64,000 bases of DNA, taken from DASSUW01 sp963730535 (GTDB lineage Bacteria > Actinomycetota > Thermoleophilia > Solirubrobacterales > Solirubrobacteraceae). The notes under the pieces were generated by a model. It was not told the origin of the DNA. It searched no databases and was given only the letters and a program-made list of their open reading frames with translations. A program made the position numbers and the translations under genes. How positions within the stretch are numbered: position 1 is the stretch's first letter; each line of letters starts with the position of its first letter. Below are positions 29,877-42,136 of the stretch, in pieces. The DNA is taken from positions 682,001 through 746,000 of the forward strand of contig CAVSRU010000012.1 in assembly GCA_963730535.1 (NCBI GenBank), written 5' to 3'.

Positions 29877-30989
29877 TCATGTCTGCAGGTAGCGGTCCAC
29901 GAGGTTGATCTCCTGTAGGCGGCGAAGGCCCTCGCGGATGTCCTTCGCCCGGATCTCTCCGACGCCTTCGACCGACTCCAACTCGGGGTCGGTCGCGGCG
30001 AGGATCTCGTCGAGCCCGCGGAACTCGCGGACGATGTTCTGCACCACCAGCTTCGGGAGCCGGGGGATGCGGCCGAGGATGCGATAGCCGCGGGGCGAGA
30101 CGGGATAGTCGAGCGTGTTGACCTTGCGGTCGTAGCCGAGCAGCTCGGCGAGCCGCCCGAAATCAAGCAGGTCCTGGTGCGCCAGGCGGGCGATGCCGTC
30201 GAGCGCGACGGCGAACGTGTCCTCGCGTGGCTCGGCCAGGTAGTCGTGCAGGAGCGCGGCCTTGTCGCCCGCCACGCCGACCATGGTCTCCTCGAGCTGC
30301 ATCTCGATCAGCCGGCCCTCGGAGCCGAGCTCGACGATGTAGCGCTCGATCTCCACGGCCATGCGGGTGACGAGCTCGGCGCGCTGGAGGACGGTGAGGA
30401 CGTCGTGGAGCGTGACGCCGCCCTCGAACTCCAGGGCCGTCAGGCGGGTCGAGACCTGGTCCAGGCGGGAGCGGTACTTGTCCAGCGTCGCGAGCGCCTG
30501 GTTGGCCTTGGCCAGGACCGCGGGGATCTCCTCGAGCATGTACTTCGCGCCGTCGACGTACAGCGAGACGACGTCGCGCCGCTGGGAGACCGCGATGACC
30601 AGCGCGTCGGTCTGCTTGGACACGCGCTCGGCGGTGCGGTGCCGGGTCCCGGTCTCCGAGCTCAGGATCGTCGGGTCGGGCATCAGCTGCACGTTGCACC
30701 AGGCGATCTTCGTCGCGGTCCCGTTCAGCGCGATCGCGCCGTCCATCTTCGCCAGCTGGTACATCATCGCCGGCGAGTAATCGATGTCGAGCTTGATGCC
30801 GCCGGAGAAGAGGAAGGCGAGCTCGTCGGGATCGCCGATGACGATCAGCCCGCCGGTGCGCGCATGGACGATGTTGTCGATGCCCTCGCGCACCGCGGTG
30901 CCGGGCGCGACCATCTCCAGGGACTTGACCAGACGGGGTTCTTGCCGCGCTTCGAGCTCTCCGAGCTCCTCCCCTGATCGCGGCGTCAT
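29877..30989 (-). CDS. disA: DNA integrity scanning diadenylate cyclase
   Basis: 370 aa from the ATG at 30989 (GTG at 30992 and 30995 are alternatives). The DAC domain has the catalytic DGA (AKMDGAIAL) and RHR (TGTRHRTAERVSKQ). A helical linker and a C-terminal helix-hairpin-helix domain (ESVEGVGEIRAKDIREG) for branched DNA follow. It makes c-di-AMP from two ATP and pauses on damaged DNA. In this genome it is separated from radA by repeat copy B, so it has its own promoter, and it probably starts the disA-carD-ispD transcript. Confidence 0.95.
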   Translation of the reverse strand: MTPRSGEELGELEARQEPRLVKSLEMVAPGTAVREGIDNIVHARTGGLIVIGDPDELAFLFSGGIKLDIDYSPAMMYQLAKMDGAIALNGTATKIAWCNVQLMPDPTILSSETGTRHRTAERVSKQTDALVIAVSQRRDVVSLYVDGAKYMLEEIPAVLAKANQALATLDKYRSRLDQVSTRLTALEFEGGVTLHDVLTVLQRAELVTRMAVEIERYIVELGSEGRLIEMQLEETMVGVAGDKAALLHDYLAEPREDTFAVALDGIARLAHQDLLDFGRLAELLGYDRKVNTLDYPVSPRGYRILGRIPRLPKLVVQNIVREFRGLDEILAATDPELESVEGVGEIRAKDIREGLRRLQEINLVDRYLQT

Positions 30990-30998
30990 CACCACGTG

Positions 30999-31028
30999 AT
31001 TCTAGCAGTTGGGTTAACGTCCCATAAA
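30999..31028 (-). promoter_or_regulatory. Putative disA promoter (leaderless)
   Basis: On the minus strand a -10 hexamer TAGAAT (31004-30999) lies 6 to 9 nt before the GTG/ATG start of disA. A weak -35 (TTTATG, 31028-31023) is 18 bp upstream. The expected start of transcription falls on the start codon, which suggests a leaderless mRNA. Confidence 0.45.
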
Positions 31029-31088
31029 CACCGGTGGGCCGCCATCTGAAGCGCTTCAGCAAGGGCCTGTGAACGCCCTGTCGGGGTC

Positions 31089-31285
31089 GCGGGACGAACT
31101 TCGGGCTGGGTAGGGAGGCGAGGGAGCCGGCCGGGTCGGCTGGGGCTGCTCAGTCCCGCATACGGGGACTCAGCAGCCCCAAGCGGTCGCTTGGGCTGGA
31201 ATTACACGCATATCGTGTACCAGCAGCCCCACGCGCCAACCGGGCGGTCCGACCCGCTTTCCCTCAATGCCGAAGTTCGTCCCGC
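31089..31285. repeat. Palindromic intergenic repeat, copy B
   Basis: Ends are a perfect 16-bp inverted repeat, GCGGGACGAACTTCGG (31089-31104) and its complement (31270-31285). Module T2 (GCTGGGTAGGGAGG) follows the left end and module T1 (complement of GCATTGAGGGA) precedes the right end, so it has the opposite orientation to copy A. In the centre GGGGCTGCT pairs with AGCAGCCCC around 31144-31183 as an imperfect hairpin; a further CAGCAGCCCC lies near 31220. It fills the 300 bp between radA and disA. Confidence 0.7.
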
Positions 31286-31293
31286 GGCGACGC

Positions 31294-32655
31294 TCAGGCG
31301 GCCGCGCGCGGGCTCGTCGCCGCCGGAAGCGCGGCCCGCAGCGCCTGCCGGAGCGTCGCCACCCCCTCGCCCGGGGCGATGACCGTGGAGAGGCCGAACT
31401 TGACGGCCTCGGCGTGGCGGCGATCCGGGTGGGCGACGGAGCGGAGCTCGCCCGTGAGCCCGACCTCGCCGAAGCACGCGATCGGCTGCTCGCCGCCTCC
31501 CAGCGGGGCCCCGCGCTGGGCGCTGGCGACGGCGAGGGCGACCGCGAGGTCGGCTCCCGGCTCGTCGACCCGCACGCCGCCGGCGACGTTGACGAACACG
31601 TCCGCCGAGCCGACCCCGACGCCGGCGTGGCGGCCGAGGACGGCGAGCACGAGCGCGAGGCGGTTGCGGTCGATGCCGTTCGCCACCCGCCGCGGCGGCA
31701 CGAGCTCCGACGGGGAGACGAGAGCCTGGACCTCGACGAGCAGCGGCCGCGAGCCCTCCATCGCCGCGAGGATCGCGCTGCCGGGCGCGCGCGTGGCCTC
31801 GCCGACGAAGCGCGCCGACGCGTCGGCGACCTCGACCAGGCCGCCTTGGCGCATCTCGAAGACGCCGACGTCGTTGGTCGAGCCGAAGCGGTTCTTGAGC
31901 GCCCGCAGCGTGCGGTAGGTCCGCTCGCGCTCGCCCTCGAACTGGAGCACGCAGTCGACCAGGTGCTCGAGCACCCGCGGGCCGGCCAGCGAGCCCTCCT
32001 TCGTCACGTGCCCGACGAGCAGGACCGCGATCGAGCGGGCCTTGGCCAGCCGCGTGATCCGGTCGGCGACCTCGCGCACCTGGCCGACCGAGCCGGCCGC
32101 GCCCGTGAGGTCGGCGGCGTGGAGCGTCTGCACCGAGTCGACCACGCAGACCTCGGGCCGCTCGGCGTCGAGCGTCGCGAGCACGGTGTCGAGGTCGGTC
32201 TCGGCGAGCACCGGCACGTCGAGCGCCGCGCCCGGCAGGCGCTCCGCGCGCAGGCGGATCTGAGCCGCCGACTCCTCGCCCGACACGTACAGGGTGCGGC
32301 GCCCGGCTCCCTCCATGTGGCCGAGCGCCATCGACGTGAGGGTCGACTTCCCGATCCCGGGAGAGCCCCCGATCAGGACCAGCGAGCCGGGCACGACGCC
32401 GCCGCCCAGGATCCGGTCGAGCTCGCCGATGCCCGTGGACAGCCGTGCGTGGTGCTCGGGCCGCACCTCGGCCAGCCGGACGGGCTTCGCGGCGCGACCC
32501 GGTGCCGGCCCGGCCCGGCCGCGCGCCGCCACCGCCGGTGCACGCGCCTCCTCGGCCAGCGTGTTCCACGCCCCGCAGCCCGGGCACTGCCCATGCCACT
32601 TCGCCGACTCGGTCGCGCAGGCGGAGCAGACGAACACGGTCGCAGGCTTGGCCAT
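31294..32655 (-). CDS. radA: DNA repair protein RadA
   Basis: 453 aa. N-terminal zinc finger (CSACATESAKWHGQCPGC), RecA-like core with Walker A GGSPGIGKST, the RadA-specific KNRFGSTNDVGVFEM, and a C-terminal Lon-protease-like domain without the catalytic Ser-Lys dyad (residues about 300-450). It works as a branch-migration helicase in recombination. Located upstream of disA, as in Bacillus and Mycobacterium. In Bacillus RadA also limits DisA activity. Confidence 0.95.
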   Translation of the reverse strand: MAKPATVFVCSACATESAKWHGQCPGCGAWNTLAEEARAPAVAARGRAGPAPGRAAKPVRLAEVRPEHHARLSTGIGELDRILGGGVVPGSLVLIGGSPGIGKSTLTSMALGHMEGAGRRTLYVSGEESAAQIRLRAERLPGAALDVPVLAETDLDTVLATLDAERPEVCVVDSVQTLHAADLTGAAGSVGQVREVADRITRLAKARSIAVLLVGHVTKEGSLAGPRVLEHLVDCVLQFEGERERTYRTLRALKNRFGSTNDVGVFEMRQGGLVEVADASARFVGEATRAPGSAILAAMEGSRPLLVEVQALVSPSELVPPRRVANGIDRNRLALVLAVLGRHAGVGVGSADVFVNVAGGVRVDEPGADLAVALAVASAQRGAPLGGGEQPIACFGEVGLTGELRSVAHPDRRHAEAVKFGLSTVIAPGEGVATLRQALRAALPAATSPRAAA

Positions 32656-32698
32656 GGCTCACGGACAGTAGGCCCGCCGCCGGACGGCCTCGCCCCGT

Positions 32699-35600
32699 TC
32701 AGCGTGGCGCGCCGACCGCGGCTCGCTCGGCCGCCAGCGTGCGGGCGCGGGCGGCGACGACGGCCATCCCGAGCGCGTCGGCGGTGCCGACCGCGTCGGC
32801 CAGCAGCTCCCGCGCCCGGCCCCGGTCCCCACGGCGGCGGCGGGTGAGCAGCATCTCGGCGTACGCCAGCTGGGTGCGCGCGAGCCACGGCCGGGCGCCC
32901 ATGCGCTCGTGCATGGCCATGGCGTCGATGAAGTGCCCCTCGGCGAGCTCCCAGGAGCGCATGGAGCCCGCGAGGATCCCCAGCAGCCGGGAGGCCGACC
33001 CGTTGCAGGTCGCCGCGCGCCCGACGAGCACGTTGCGCCCCGCGTACGGCTCGAGCAGCGCGTACAGGCCCTCGGCCCGCGCCCCGTCGCCCAGTGCGCC
33101 GCACACCTCCGAGAGGAGCGTCACGCCGATCAGCCAGTTCGCGTCGCGCGGCATCTCCTCGGCGGCGAGGACCTCGAACTCGGCCCGCGCCTCTTCCACC
33201 CGGTCGACCTCGACGAGCAGCAGCGCCAGCCCGGCCCGCCACGCGACTAGCGCCGGATAGAGATCGATGGAGCGGCGCACGGCGGGCTCGACCTCGGCGA
33301 GCCGGCCCTGCTCGCGCCGGATGTTGAAGATCGCCTGGGCGTACGCGTTGACGGCGTTCTCGGCCTGCCCGTGGCGCCCGATCTCGAGCGTCTCGTCGGC
33401 GAGCCGCTCGGCCGCCTCGAAGTCGCCCACGATCTGCGCCCGGGTGCAGCGCAGGAGCGACGTCCACCACCGCCACAGCGGGCGATGCAGCGCGTCGGCG
33501 AGCTTCGACGCGGCGGCGATCTGCACGTCGGCGCCGACCATGTCGCCGATCTCGAGCAGGTCGACCACGGTCCACCCCGCGCCTTCGAGCTCGAGCTCGG
33601 GGTCGCCGGTCTCCTCGGCCACCTGGCGCAGCTCGGTGGCCACCGCCAGGCGCTCCTCCACGTTCTCCGGCTGCCACAAGGCGTAGTGACGGGCGTCGAG
33701 GCACGCCGCCAGCGTGCGCGGGTCGCCGAGCCGCCGGGCCAGGTCGACCGCCTCCTGGGAGAGCGCGAGCCGGCGCGCGGGATCGCCCGAGTAGTACAGC
33801 TCGAGCGCCAGTCGCGCGAGCAGGCGCGCCCGCAGCGGGGCGTCCTGGTCGCCGAGGCCTTCGAGCGCCTCCTCCAGCACGGCCACGCGCTCGTCGTCGA
33901 CCCGGCCGAGGATCGACCACTGGCCCGCGAGGCCGAGCGCCGCCCGGCCGAGCAGCGAGGCATCGCCGAGCCGCCGGGCGAGCACGGCGGCTTGCTGGGC
34001 GGTGCTGCGGGCCTCGCGTTCCATGCCGGCCCGCTCCTCCGAGGCCCCGAGGTCGAGCAGCATCCGGGCCCGTACCGCGTCGTCGGGGGCGCCAGTGAGC
34101 TCGCGCGCCCGCAGCGCCGCCCGGTGGTGCTGGGCGGCCTCCTCCCAGGCCAGCAGCCGGTCGGCCCGGCGGGCGGCGGCCAGCGCGTACTCGATCGCGC
34201 GTTCCGGCTGCTCGACGGGAGCCGCCTGCGCGAAGTGGTAGGCGAGCTGCGGCAGCCACGGGTCGACGTCCGCGCGGCGCAGCGTCTCGATCGCCTCGCC
34301 CACCCGGCCGTGCAGCCGGGCACGGCGCAGCTGGGACAGACCGTCGTAGAGCGTGGCCCGCACGAGCGCGTGCGTGAAGGCGTAGCGGCCCACCCGCCCG
34401 GCCTCGCGCAGCACGCGCGCCTCGACGCCCTCCTCGAGCGCCGAGATGAGCACGTCGTCGTCGAGCGGGGCGACCGCCTCCAGCAGGTCGAACTCGAACT
34501 CGCGGCCGATCACGGCCGCCACCTGGAGCGCCTGGCGGGTCGGGGCGCCCAGGCGCCGCAGCCGCCGCGCAGTCACCTCGCGCACGCCGTCCGGCACCCC
34601 GGCCTCGGTCAGCGATCCGGTGGCATGGAGCCGGCGGCCGCCGGCTCGCAGGTGGCGCACGACCTCCTCGATGAAGAACGGGTTGCCCTCGGTCTCGCCG
34701 TGCAGCGCCCGCAGGAACGCCGGCTGCACGTCGTCCACCCCGAGCGTGGCCACCAGCTCGGCCACCTCGGCCTCCGCGAGCCCGGAGAGCGCGACGCGGG
34801 TCAGCGCGCCCTCGCGCCGGATACCGGCGGCGAGCTCGAGCAGCGGGTGGTCGGACTCGAGCTCGGCGTCACGGTAGGTGCCGAGCAGCAGCACGCGCCG
34901 CGGATGCGGCGCCCGTACGAGCTGGCGCAGCAGCTGGAGGGTCGGCCGGTCGGCCCAGTGCAGGTCGTCGAACACGAGCACGAGCGGGGCGTGCGCGCCC
35001 GCCTCGCCGAGCAGCGCGGCGATCGCCTCGAAGAGCCGCATCCGGCGGCTGTCGGGGTCACCGCCCGAGTGCTCATCAGGCGGCGGCCCGAGCTCCGCGA
35101 AGAGGATCCCCAGCTCGGCCGCGTGCGCCCCGAGCCGCTCGCGCAGCGACTCCAGCGAGGTGCCGGAGGACCACCCGCGCACCATCTCGACGACCGGCTG
35201 GTAGGGGGCGAGCGCGTCCTCGTCGAAGCGCCCGTAGAGCACGACCGCGCCGTCCTCGCGGGCGCGGCGCGCCATCTCGGCCGCCAGCCGCGTCTTGCCG
35301 ATCCCGGCGTCGCCGGCGAGGAGCACGAGCCGGCGGCTGCCGGCCACCGCGTCGCGCCAGGAGTCGGCGAGCACGCCGAGCTCGGCCGACCGGCCCACGA
35401 GCCCGTGCCGGTCGAGCGCCGCGGCGAGCGGTCCCGGCCACGGGGAGACCACCATCTCCTGCGAGTCGGCCGGGCGCACCGGGCCGGGGGGCTCGCCCCG
35501 CAGCAGCCGCTCGTGCACGGCCATCGCGGCGGCGCCCGGCGTGGTGCCGAGCTCGTCGCGCAGGAGCACCCGCAGGTCCTCGAACGCCCGCAGGGCCTCG

Positions 35601-36232
35601 GCGGGGTTGCCGGCCGCTTCGTGGATCTCCATCAGCAGCCGGTGGGCCGACTCGCGGAACGGCGCGGCGGCGATCGCGGCCCGCGCCGTCTGCTCGGCAG
35701 CCCCGAGCTCGCGGCCGCCGCGGCGCAGCCCCGCCTCGGCGAGCGCCTCGAGGGCGCGCAGCCGCACCGTCTCGAGCTCACGCCGCTGCTCGGCGACCCA
35801 GGGTCCCTCGCAGTCGGGGAGGAAGGTCAGGAGGTCGATCCCGAGCGCGCTGCGGGCGCGCTCCGCCGCGCCTGCCCAGTCGCTTCCGTCGATCGCCGCC
35901 TCGGCCCGATCGGCGTCGGCCGCGGCAGCCTCAATGTCGACCTCCAGCGGCTCCGGCGCCACGAGCCGCAGCTCGGATCGCCCGACCAGGGCGCCGTCGC
36001 CGAGCGCCCGGCGGAGCTTGGAGAGCAGCGCGCTGAGCGCGGTCTCGGCCGCGGCGGGCGGCTCCTCCGGCCACAGGACGTCGATCAGCTCCGCACGCCC
36101 GCAATCGCGATCGCGGTTGAGCACGAGATAGGCGAACAGGAGGCGTCCCTGCCGGCCCGGCAACGTCACCATCGCGGCGTCCGCGCCCACGCTCACCGCC
36201 AACGGACCGCAAAGCCGTATGGACCACGCCAT
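32699..36232 (-). CDS. SARP-family regulator with AAA/NB-ARC ATPase and TPR-like tail
   Basis: 1177 aa. An N-terminal winged-helix OmpR-type domain (IRLCGPLAVSVG, LLFAYLVLNR, ALSALLSKLRRALG) is followed by a bacterial transcriptional activation domain (about 100-245). The central ATPase has Walker A GDAGIGKTRLA and Walker B LVFDDLHWAD, with a downstream conserved TEGNPFFIEEVVRHL. The C-terminal half is Ala/Arg/Leu-rich and helical, like TPR repeats. AfsR-type proteins of this plan activate secondary-metabolite or stress genes. It lies between radA and the PLP enzyme, with no biosynthetic cluster beside it; its targets are unknown. Confidence 0.88.
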   Translation of the reverse strand: MAWSIRLCGPLAVSVGADAAMVTLPGRQGRLLFAYLVLNRDRDCGRAELIDVLWPEEPPAAAETALSALLSKLRRALGDGALVGRSELRLVAPEPLEVDIEAAAADADRAEAAIDGSDWAGAAERARSALGIDLLTFLPDCEGPWVAEQRRELETVRLRALEALAEAGLRRGGRELGAAEQTARAAIAAAPFRESAHRLLMEIHEAAGNPAEALRAFEDLRVLLRDELGTTPGAAAMAVHERLLRGEPPGPVRPADSQEMVVSPWPGPLAAALDRHGLVGRSAELGVLADSWRDAVAGSRRLVLLAGDAGIGKTRLAAEMARRAREDGAVVLYGRFDEDALAPYQPVVEMVRGWSSGTSLESLRERLGAHAAELGILFAELGPPPDEHSGGDPDSRRMRLFEAIAALLGEAGAHAPLVLVFDDLHWADRPTLQLLRQLVRAPHPRRVLLLGTYRDAELESDHPLLELAAGIRREGALTRVALSGLAEAEVAELVATLGVDDVQPAFLRALHGETEGNPFFIEEVVRHLRAGGRRLHATGSLTEAGVPDGVREVTARRLRRLGAPTRQALQVAAVIGREFEFDLLEAVAPLDDDVLISALEEGVEARVLREAGRVGRYAFTHALVRATLYDGLSQLRRARLHGRVGEAIETLRRADVDPWLPQLAYHFAQAAPVEQPERAIEYALAAARRADRLLAWEEAAQHHRAALRARELTGAPDDAVRARMLLDLGASEERAGMEREARSTAQQAAVLARRLGDASLLGRAALGLAGQWSILGRVDDERVAVLEEALEGLGDQDAPLRARLLARLALELYYSGDPARRLALSQEAVDLARRLGDPRTLAACLDARHYALWQPENVEERLAVATELRQVAEETGDPELELEGAGWTVVDLLEIGDMVGADVQIAAASKLADALHRPLWRWWTSLLRCTRAQIVGDFEAAERLADETLEIGRHGQAENAVNAYAQAIFNIRREQGRLAEVEPAVRRSIDLYPALVAWRAGLALLLVEVDRVEEARAEFEVLAAEEMPRDANWLIGVTLLSEVCGALGDGARAEGLYALLEPYAGRNVLVGRAATCNGSASRLLGILAGSMRSWELAEGHFIDAMAMHERMGARPWLARTQLAYAEMLLTRRRRGDRGRARELLADAVGTADALGMAVVAARARTLAAERAAVGAPR

Positions 36233-36485
36233 CGACCATCACGCTACCGCGCCGCCAAGGTTTCTCCAAGGTTTCGCCAACCGCATTCCCCCACAATTTC
36301 CTGAGCGGTAACGGGAAGCACGTCCGCTACCGCGAACGGCAACACGGACGTTGCGTGCACATACCCTCCGTGAGATCGTCTGACCCGCGATCCCCCGGCT
36401 CAGGCGCCGCCCTGCAACCCTCCGGCGGCGCCGCTACGGCGGGCGCCGATTGACCCCCGGCCACCGCCGACCCCCAAGTGGTGGA

Positions 36486-36507
36486 GGGCCCGCCGGCAGG
36501 CGGGCCC
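36486..36507 (-). terminator. Hairpin after the Cys/Met PLP enzyme gene
   Basis: GGGCCCGCC-GGCA-GGCGGGCCC, perfect 9-bp stem, 1 nt after the stop of the minus-strand PLP enzyme gene. No U-tract is visible. The 276 bp between this gene and the start of the SARP gene (36232) otherwise hold no coding feature I can support. Confidence 0.45.
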
Positions 36508-36508
36508 T

Positions 36509-37573
36509 TCATCGTTCGAGCGCCTGGAGCACGTCGGCCACGAGGTCGTCGGTGTCCTCGCAGCCCGCCGAGAAGCGGATGAACCCCTCGGGAACGTCGT
36601 CGGTCCCCCAGCGTGCGCGACGCTCGGCGGTCGAGTGCACCCCGCCGAAGCTTGTCGCCACGCTGACAAGTTCGCACGCGTCGAGGAACGCATCCGCGTC
36701 GTCCGCGGTGGGTAGCGCGAGGGAGAGCACCGGGCCGATCCCGGGCCAGCGGACGTGCGTCACCCCCTCCCGGCCGGCCAGCGCCTCCGCCAGCGCGCGG
36801 GCGTTGGCCTGCGAGCGCTCCAGGCGCAGCCCGAGCGTTGCCAGCGAGCGGTGCGCGAGCCAGGCCTCGAAAGGCCCGAGCACGCTGCCGCTGCGCGACC
36901 GCCAGGCGCGCAGCTCGTCGGCGAGCGCGGCGTCGCGCACGCTCACCGCACCGAGCAGTACGTCCCCATGGCCGCTGAGCGCCTTGGTCCCGGAGAGCAT
37001 CGCGAAGTCGGCGCCGTGGTCGAGCGGCCGCAGCCCGAGCGGCGTGGCCACCGTGTTGTCGACGGCGAGCTGGGCGCCCGTAGCGCCGGCTGCGGCCGAG
37101 ATCGCACCCACGTCCACGACGTCGAGCTTCGGGTTCGAGGGCGTCTCGACCCAGATCAGCGTCGCGCCGTCCGCCGCTGCCACCACCGCGTCGGTGTCGG
37201 TCGGCACCAGCCGCACCTCCACGCCGGCGGGTCGTAGGTCGCGCTCGGCGAGCTTGCGGATCCCGGGATAGCCGTCGCCGCACGCCACCAGCACCTCGCC
37301 CGGCCGGAGCCGCAGCACGACCGCCGCGACGGCCGCCATCCCCGACGAGAAGACCACGGTCTCGCCGCCGTCGAGCTCGCCGATCGCCCGCTCGAGGTGC
37401 GTCCAGGTCGGGTTCTCGTCCCGCCCGTAGCCGTACTCGGCGCTGTCGGCGGCGCCACGCAGGTGGTACGGCGCGGCGAGCACCGGGCCGGGGAGCAGCG
37501 GCTCGCCCTGCTCGGCGGGCGGCAGGCCGGCGTGGACCGCGCGCGTGCTGGGACCAAGGGGGCTCATCCCCAT
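36509..37573 (-). CDS. Cys/Met metabolism PLP-dependent enzyme (cystathionine gamma-synthase/lyase family)
   Basis: 354 aa. Fold-type I PLP enzyme with the start STRAVHAG, YGYGRDENPTW, SSGMAA, the Asp in AVDNTVATPLG, and the PLP Lys in LSGTKALSGHGDV (Ser-x-Thr-Lys). The C-terminus has GFIRFSAGCED. It could be MetB, MetC or a gamma-lyase; the sequence alone does not separate these. ATG at 37573 (ATG 37567 alternative). Its start is only 11 bp from the start of the divergent hydrolase gene. Confidence 0.82.
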   Translation of the reverse strand: MGMSPLGPSTRAVHAGLPPAEQGEPLLPGPVLAAPYHLRGAADSAEYGYGRDENPTWTHLERAIGELDGGETVVFSSGMAAVAAVVLRLRPGEVLVACGDGYPGIRKLAERDLRPAGVEVRLVPTDTDAVVAAADGATLIWVETPSNPKLDVVDVGAISAAAGATGAQLAVDNTVATPLGLRPLDHGADFAMLSGTKALSGHGDVLLGAVSVRDAALADELRAWRSRSGSVLGPFEAWLAHRSLATLGLRLERSQANARALAEALAGREGVTHVRWPGIGPVLSLALPTADDADAFLDACELVSVATSFGGVHSTAERRARWGTDDVPEGFIRFSAGCEDTDDLVADVLQALER

Positions 37574-37584
37574 AGACTGACGCG

Positions 37585-38385
37585 ATGCGGCTCGCGACGG
37601 CCGCGTTCCTGCTCGCCCTCGCCCTCCCGGCGAGTGCCGGCGCCGCCGAGCGCTGGAAGCCGGACATCGCGGGCGCGGCGGCCTGGGCGGAGGGCCGGGC
37701 CGGAGCGGTGACCTTCGCGATCCGTACCGAGGACCGCCTGCGCGGACGGGGTGTCGACGTCCAGCGCCCCGCGGCGAGCGTCTTCAAGGCGATGCTGCTG
37801 GTCACGTACCTGCGCGCGGCGCGCCATCGGCCGCTGACCGCCGGCGACCACGCGCTGCTGAGCCCGATGGTGCGGTGGTCCGACAACGCGACCGCCTCGC
37901 AGGTCCGCAACCTCGTCGGCAACGCGGCGGTCGTGCGGCTCGCGCGCCGCGTCAAGATGACGCGCTTCGCGATCGCCTCGATCTGGGGCCTGTCGCGCAT
38001 CACGGCGCGCGACCAGACGCGATTCTTCCTGCACATCGACCGCTTCGTGCCGCGCCGGCACCGCGCCTACGCGCTGCACCTCCTGCGCACCATCGTGCCG
38101 TCCCAGCGGTGGGGGCTCGCGCAGGCGATCCCGGACGGCTGGCGGCTCTACTTCAAGGGCGGCTGGGGATCCGGCACCGGCGCCGTCGACCACCAGGTCG
38201 GCCTGCTGCGGCGGGGCCGCCACCGCGTGGCGATCGCCGTGCTGACCCTGGCCAACCCCTCGCACGCCTACGGCACGGCGACGCTCGAGGGCATGGGCCG
38301 CCGCCTCCTGCGCGGCCTGGCGGTCCGGGTCACCGGCACCGCGGGAACCCCAACCCCGGCATTGAAGGCTCGGGCCGGCCGGTGA
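37585..38385 (+). CDS. Secreted beta-lactamase-like serine hydrolase
   Basis: 266 aa. A signal peptide (MRLATAAFLLALALPASAGA) precedes a penicillin-recognising fold. Motifs: SxxK in ASVFKAM, SDN in RWSDNAT and KGG in YFKGGWGSG. These are the three class A beta-lactamase / D-Ala-D-Ala peptidase motifs. I see no clear Glu166-type omega-loop residue, so a penicillin-binding or amidase-like function is as likely as beta-lactamase. The stop codon lies inside repeat copy C. It faces clpC. Confidence 0.78.
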   Translation: MRLATAAFLLALALPASAGAAERWKPDIAGAAAWAEGRAGAVTFAIRTEDRLRGRGVDVQRPAASVFKAMLLVTYLRAARHRPLTAGDHALLSPMVRWSDNATASQVRNLVGNAAVVRLARRVKMTRFAIASIWGLSRITARDQTRFFLHIDRFVPRRHRAYALHLLRTIVPSQRWGLAQAIPDGWRLYFKGGWGSGTGAVDHQVGLLRRGRHRVAIAVLTLANPSHAYGTATLEGMGRRLLRGLAVRVTGTAGTPTPALKARAGR

Positions 38386-38433
38386 TCACTTGACGTCGAT
38401 ATGCGACGTCAAGTGATCACCCTTCAGTGCCGG
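38356..38433. repeat. Palindromic intergenic repeat, copy C; possible bidirectional terminator
   Basis: Outer arms CCGGCATTGAAGG (38356-38368) and CCTTCAGTGCCGG (38421-38433) are complementary at 12 of 13 positions, both T1-type modules. Inside is a hairpin (38382-38420) with a perfect 17-bp stem, GTGATCACTTGACGTCG with CGACGTCAAGTGATCAC, and loop ATATG. It spans the stop codon of the serine hydrolase and lies 18 bp from the stop of the convergent clpC, so it may also end transcription from both sides. Confidence 0.7.
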
Positions 38434-38451
38434 TGTTCGTCCCTACTGCCG

Positions 38452-41055
<2,604 letters not shown>

Positions 41056-41219
41056 GGTGGTGCGCAGTCCTTCCTGCTACTTGATGGCTAGCGCTCGGTC
41101 GTTTCGGCGGTCCGGTCTGAATTGGGTCGGAAGACGAAAATACCCCGATCCCTCACCCACGTAGTCGGCACCTCTGGCTCCGTGGATGAACGGCTCGGGG
41201 TTCGCTTTGCGGCCATGGG

Positions 41220-42136
41220 TCAGTTTACCAACGGAGCAGACGCCCGCCCGGGGGCTGCGAGCGCCGCCGCGCACCGTGCGATCAGCGGTATCGGCTCACC
41301 GGAAAGCTGGCGGTGCGTGACCCTCATGACGCGCTGTCCGGCGAGCTGCAGGTCGGCGTCGCGGCGGCGGTCGCGCTCGAACGCGGCTCGCGTGGAGTGG
41401 TAGGTCCAGCTGTCGAACTCGACGACCAGATTGTGGTCGGGCCAGTGCAGGTCGACCTCGTGGCCGGCGACCCTCACGTTCGTCCGCGGCGGGGGCAGGC
41501 CGGCTTGCTCGATGAGCTCGAGCAATCGCCGTTCCGCCTGCGATCGCGTCATCCCCGGAGCTTCGTCGAGCGCTTGCCTGAGGGCTCGAACACCGCATTG
41601 AGGGAGGGCCAGGAGGTTGCGGAGCTCTTTGGTGGTGACCAGGCGGCGGATCTGGGCCTCGTTGATCGCTTCGTCGAGCTCCTCCGGTGCGGTCGCCGCG
41701 AGGTCGCGGATGGTGCGGGCGGGTGCCGTGAGCTGCAGTCCGTGGCGCGTGCGGATGTCTTGGTCCTGAGGCGGCCGGCGGTGGACCGCGGACGCCGCGC
41801 CGGCCCTTACTTCGGGCATCGAGGAGGGTGACCTCGGTGGGGTCGCCGGGCCGATCCTCGAGCATCCCCCAGATCATCGCGGCGGTCCGATGGCTGAGGA
41901 CCGCGCGCCCGCGCGCCGCGAGGACTGCCCCGGCGGGAGCCGTCAGCGACGACTCGAGGGCGCCGACCGCGTAGACACCCTCGATGGAGCCGCCGAAGCC
42001 ATCCGCGCGCGACCCGGGCTTCGATTGCGTGCGGCCCGACTCCGGCATCGAGCAGCTGACGCGTCGAGACCACGCCGTGCTGTCGGCGCGCCAGCGCAAC
42101 GATCGCCTCGTCGATCCAAGGCGGGGTTACGTGCAT
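41220..42136 (-). pseudogene. AbiEi-like winged helix-DUF559 nuclease-like protein, two frameshifts
   Basis: Corrected length about 304 aa. N-terminus: AbiEi-type winged helix (EAIVALARRQHGVVSTRQLL, VARGWLRRLHRG). The middle (VYAVGALESSLTAPAG, LSHRTAAMIWGM) lies one frame over, after an extra base in the GGG run at 41980-41978. A second extra base at 41787-41786 moves to the third frame, which holds LQLTAPARTIRDLA and the DUF559 end (PRTNVRVAGHEVDLHWPD, VVEFDSWTYH, the Vsr-like Asp/Glu/His cluster). Such fusions are common actinobacterial genes of unknown role. The ATG at 42136 lies inside an arm of repeat copy D. Confidence 0.8.

Noticed and set aside
41056..41219. CtsR or HspR (HAIR) operator upstream of clpC
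   Set aside because: I found no GGTCAAA direct repeat and no CTTGAGT-N7-ACTCAAG inverted repeat in this region.
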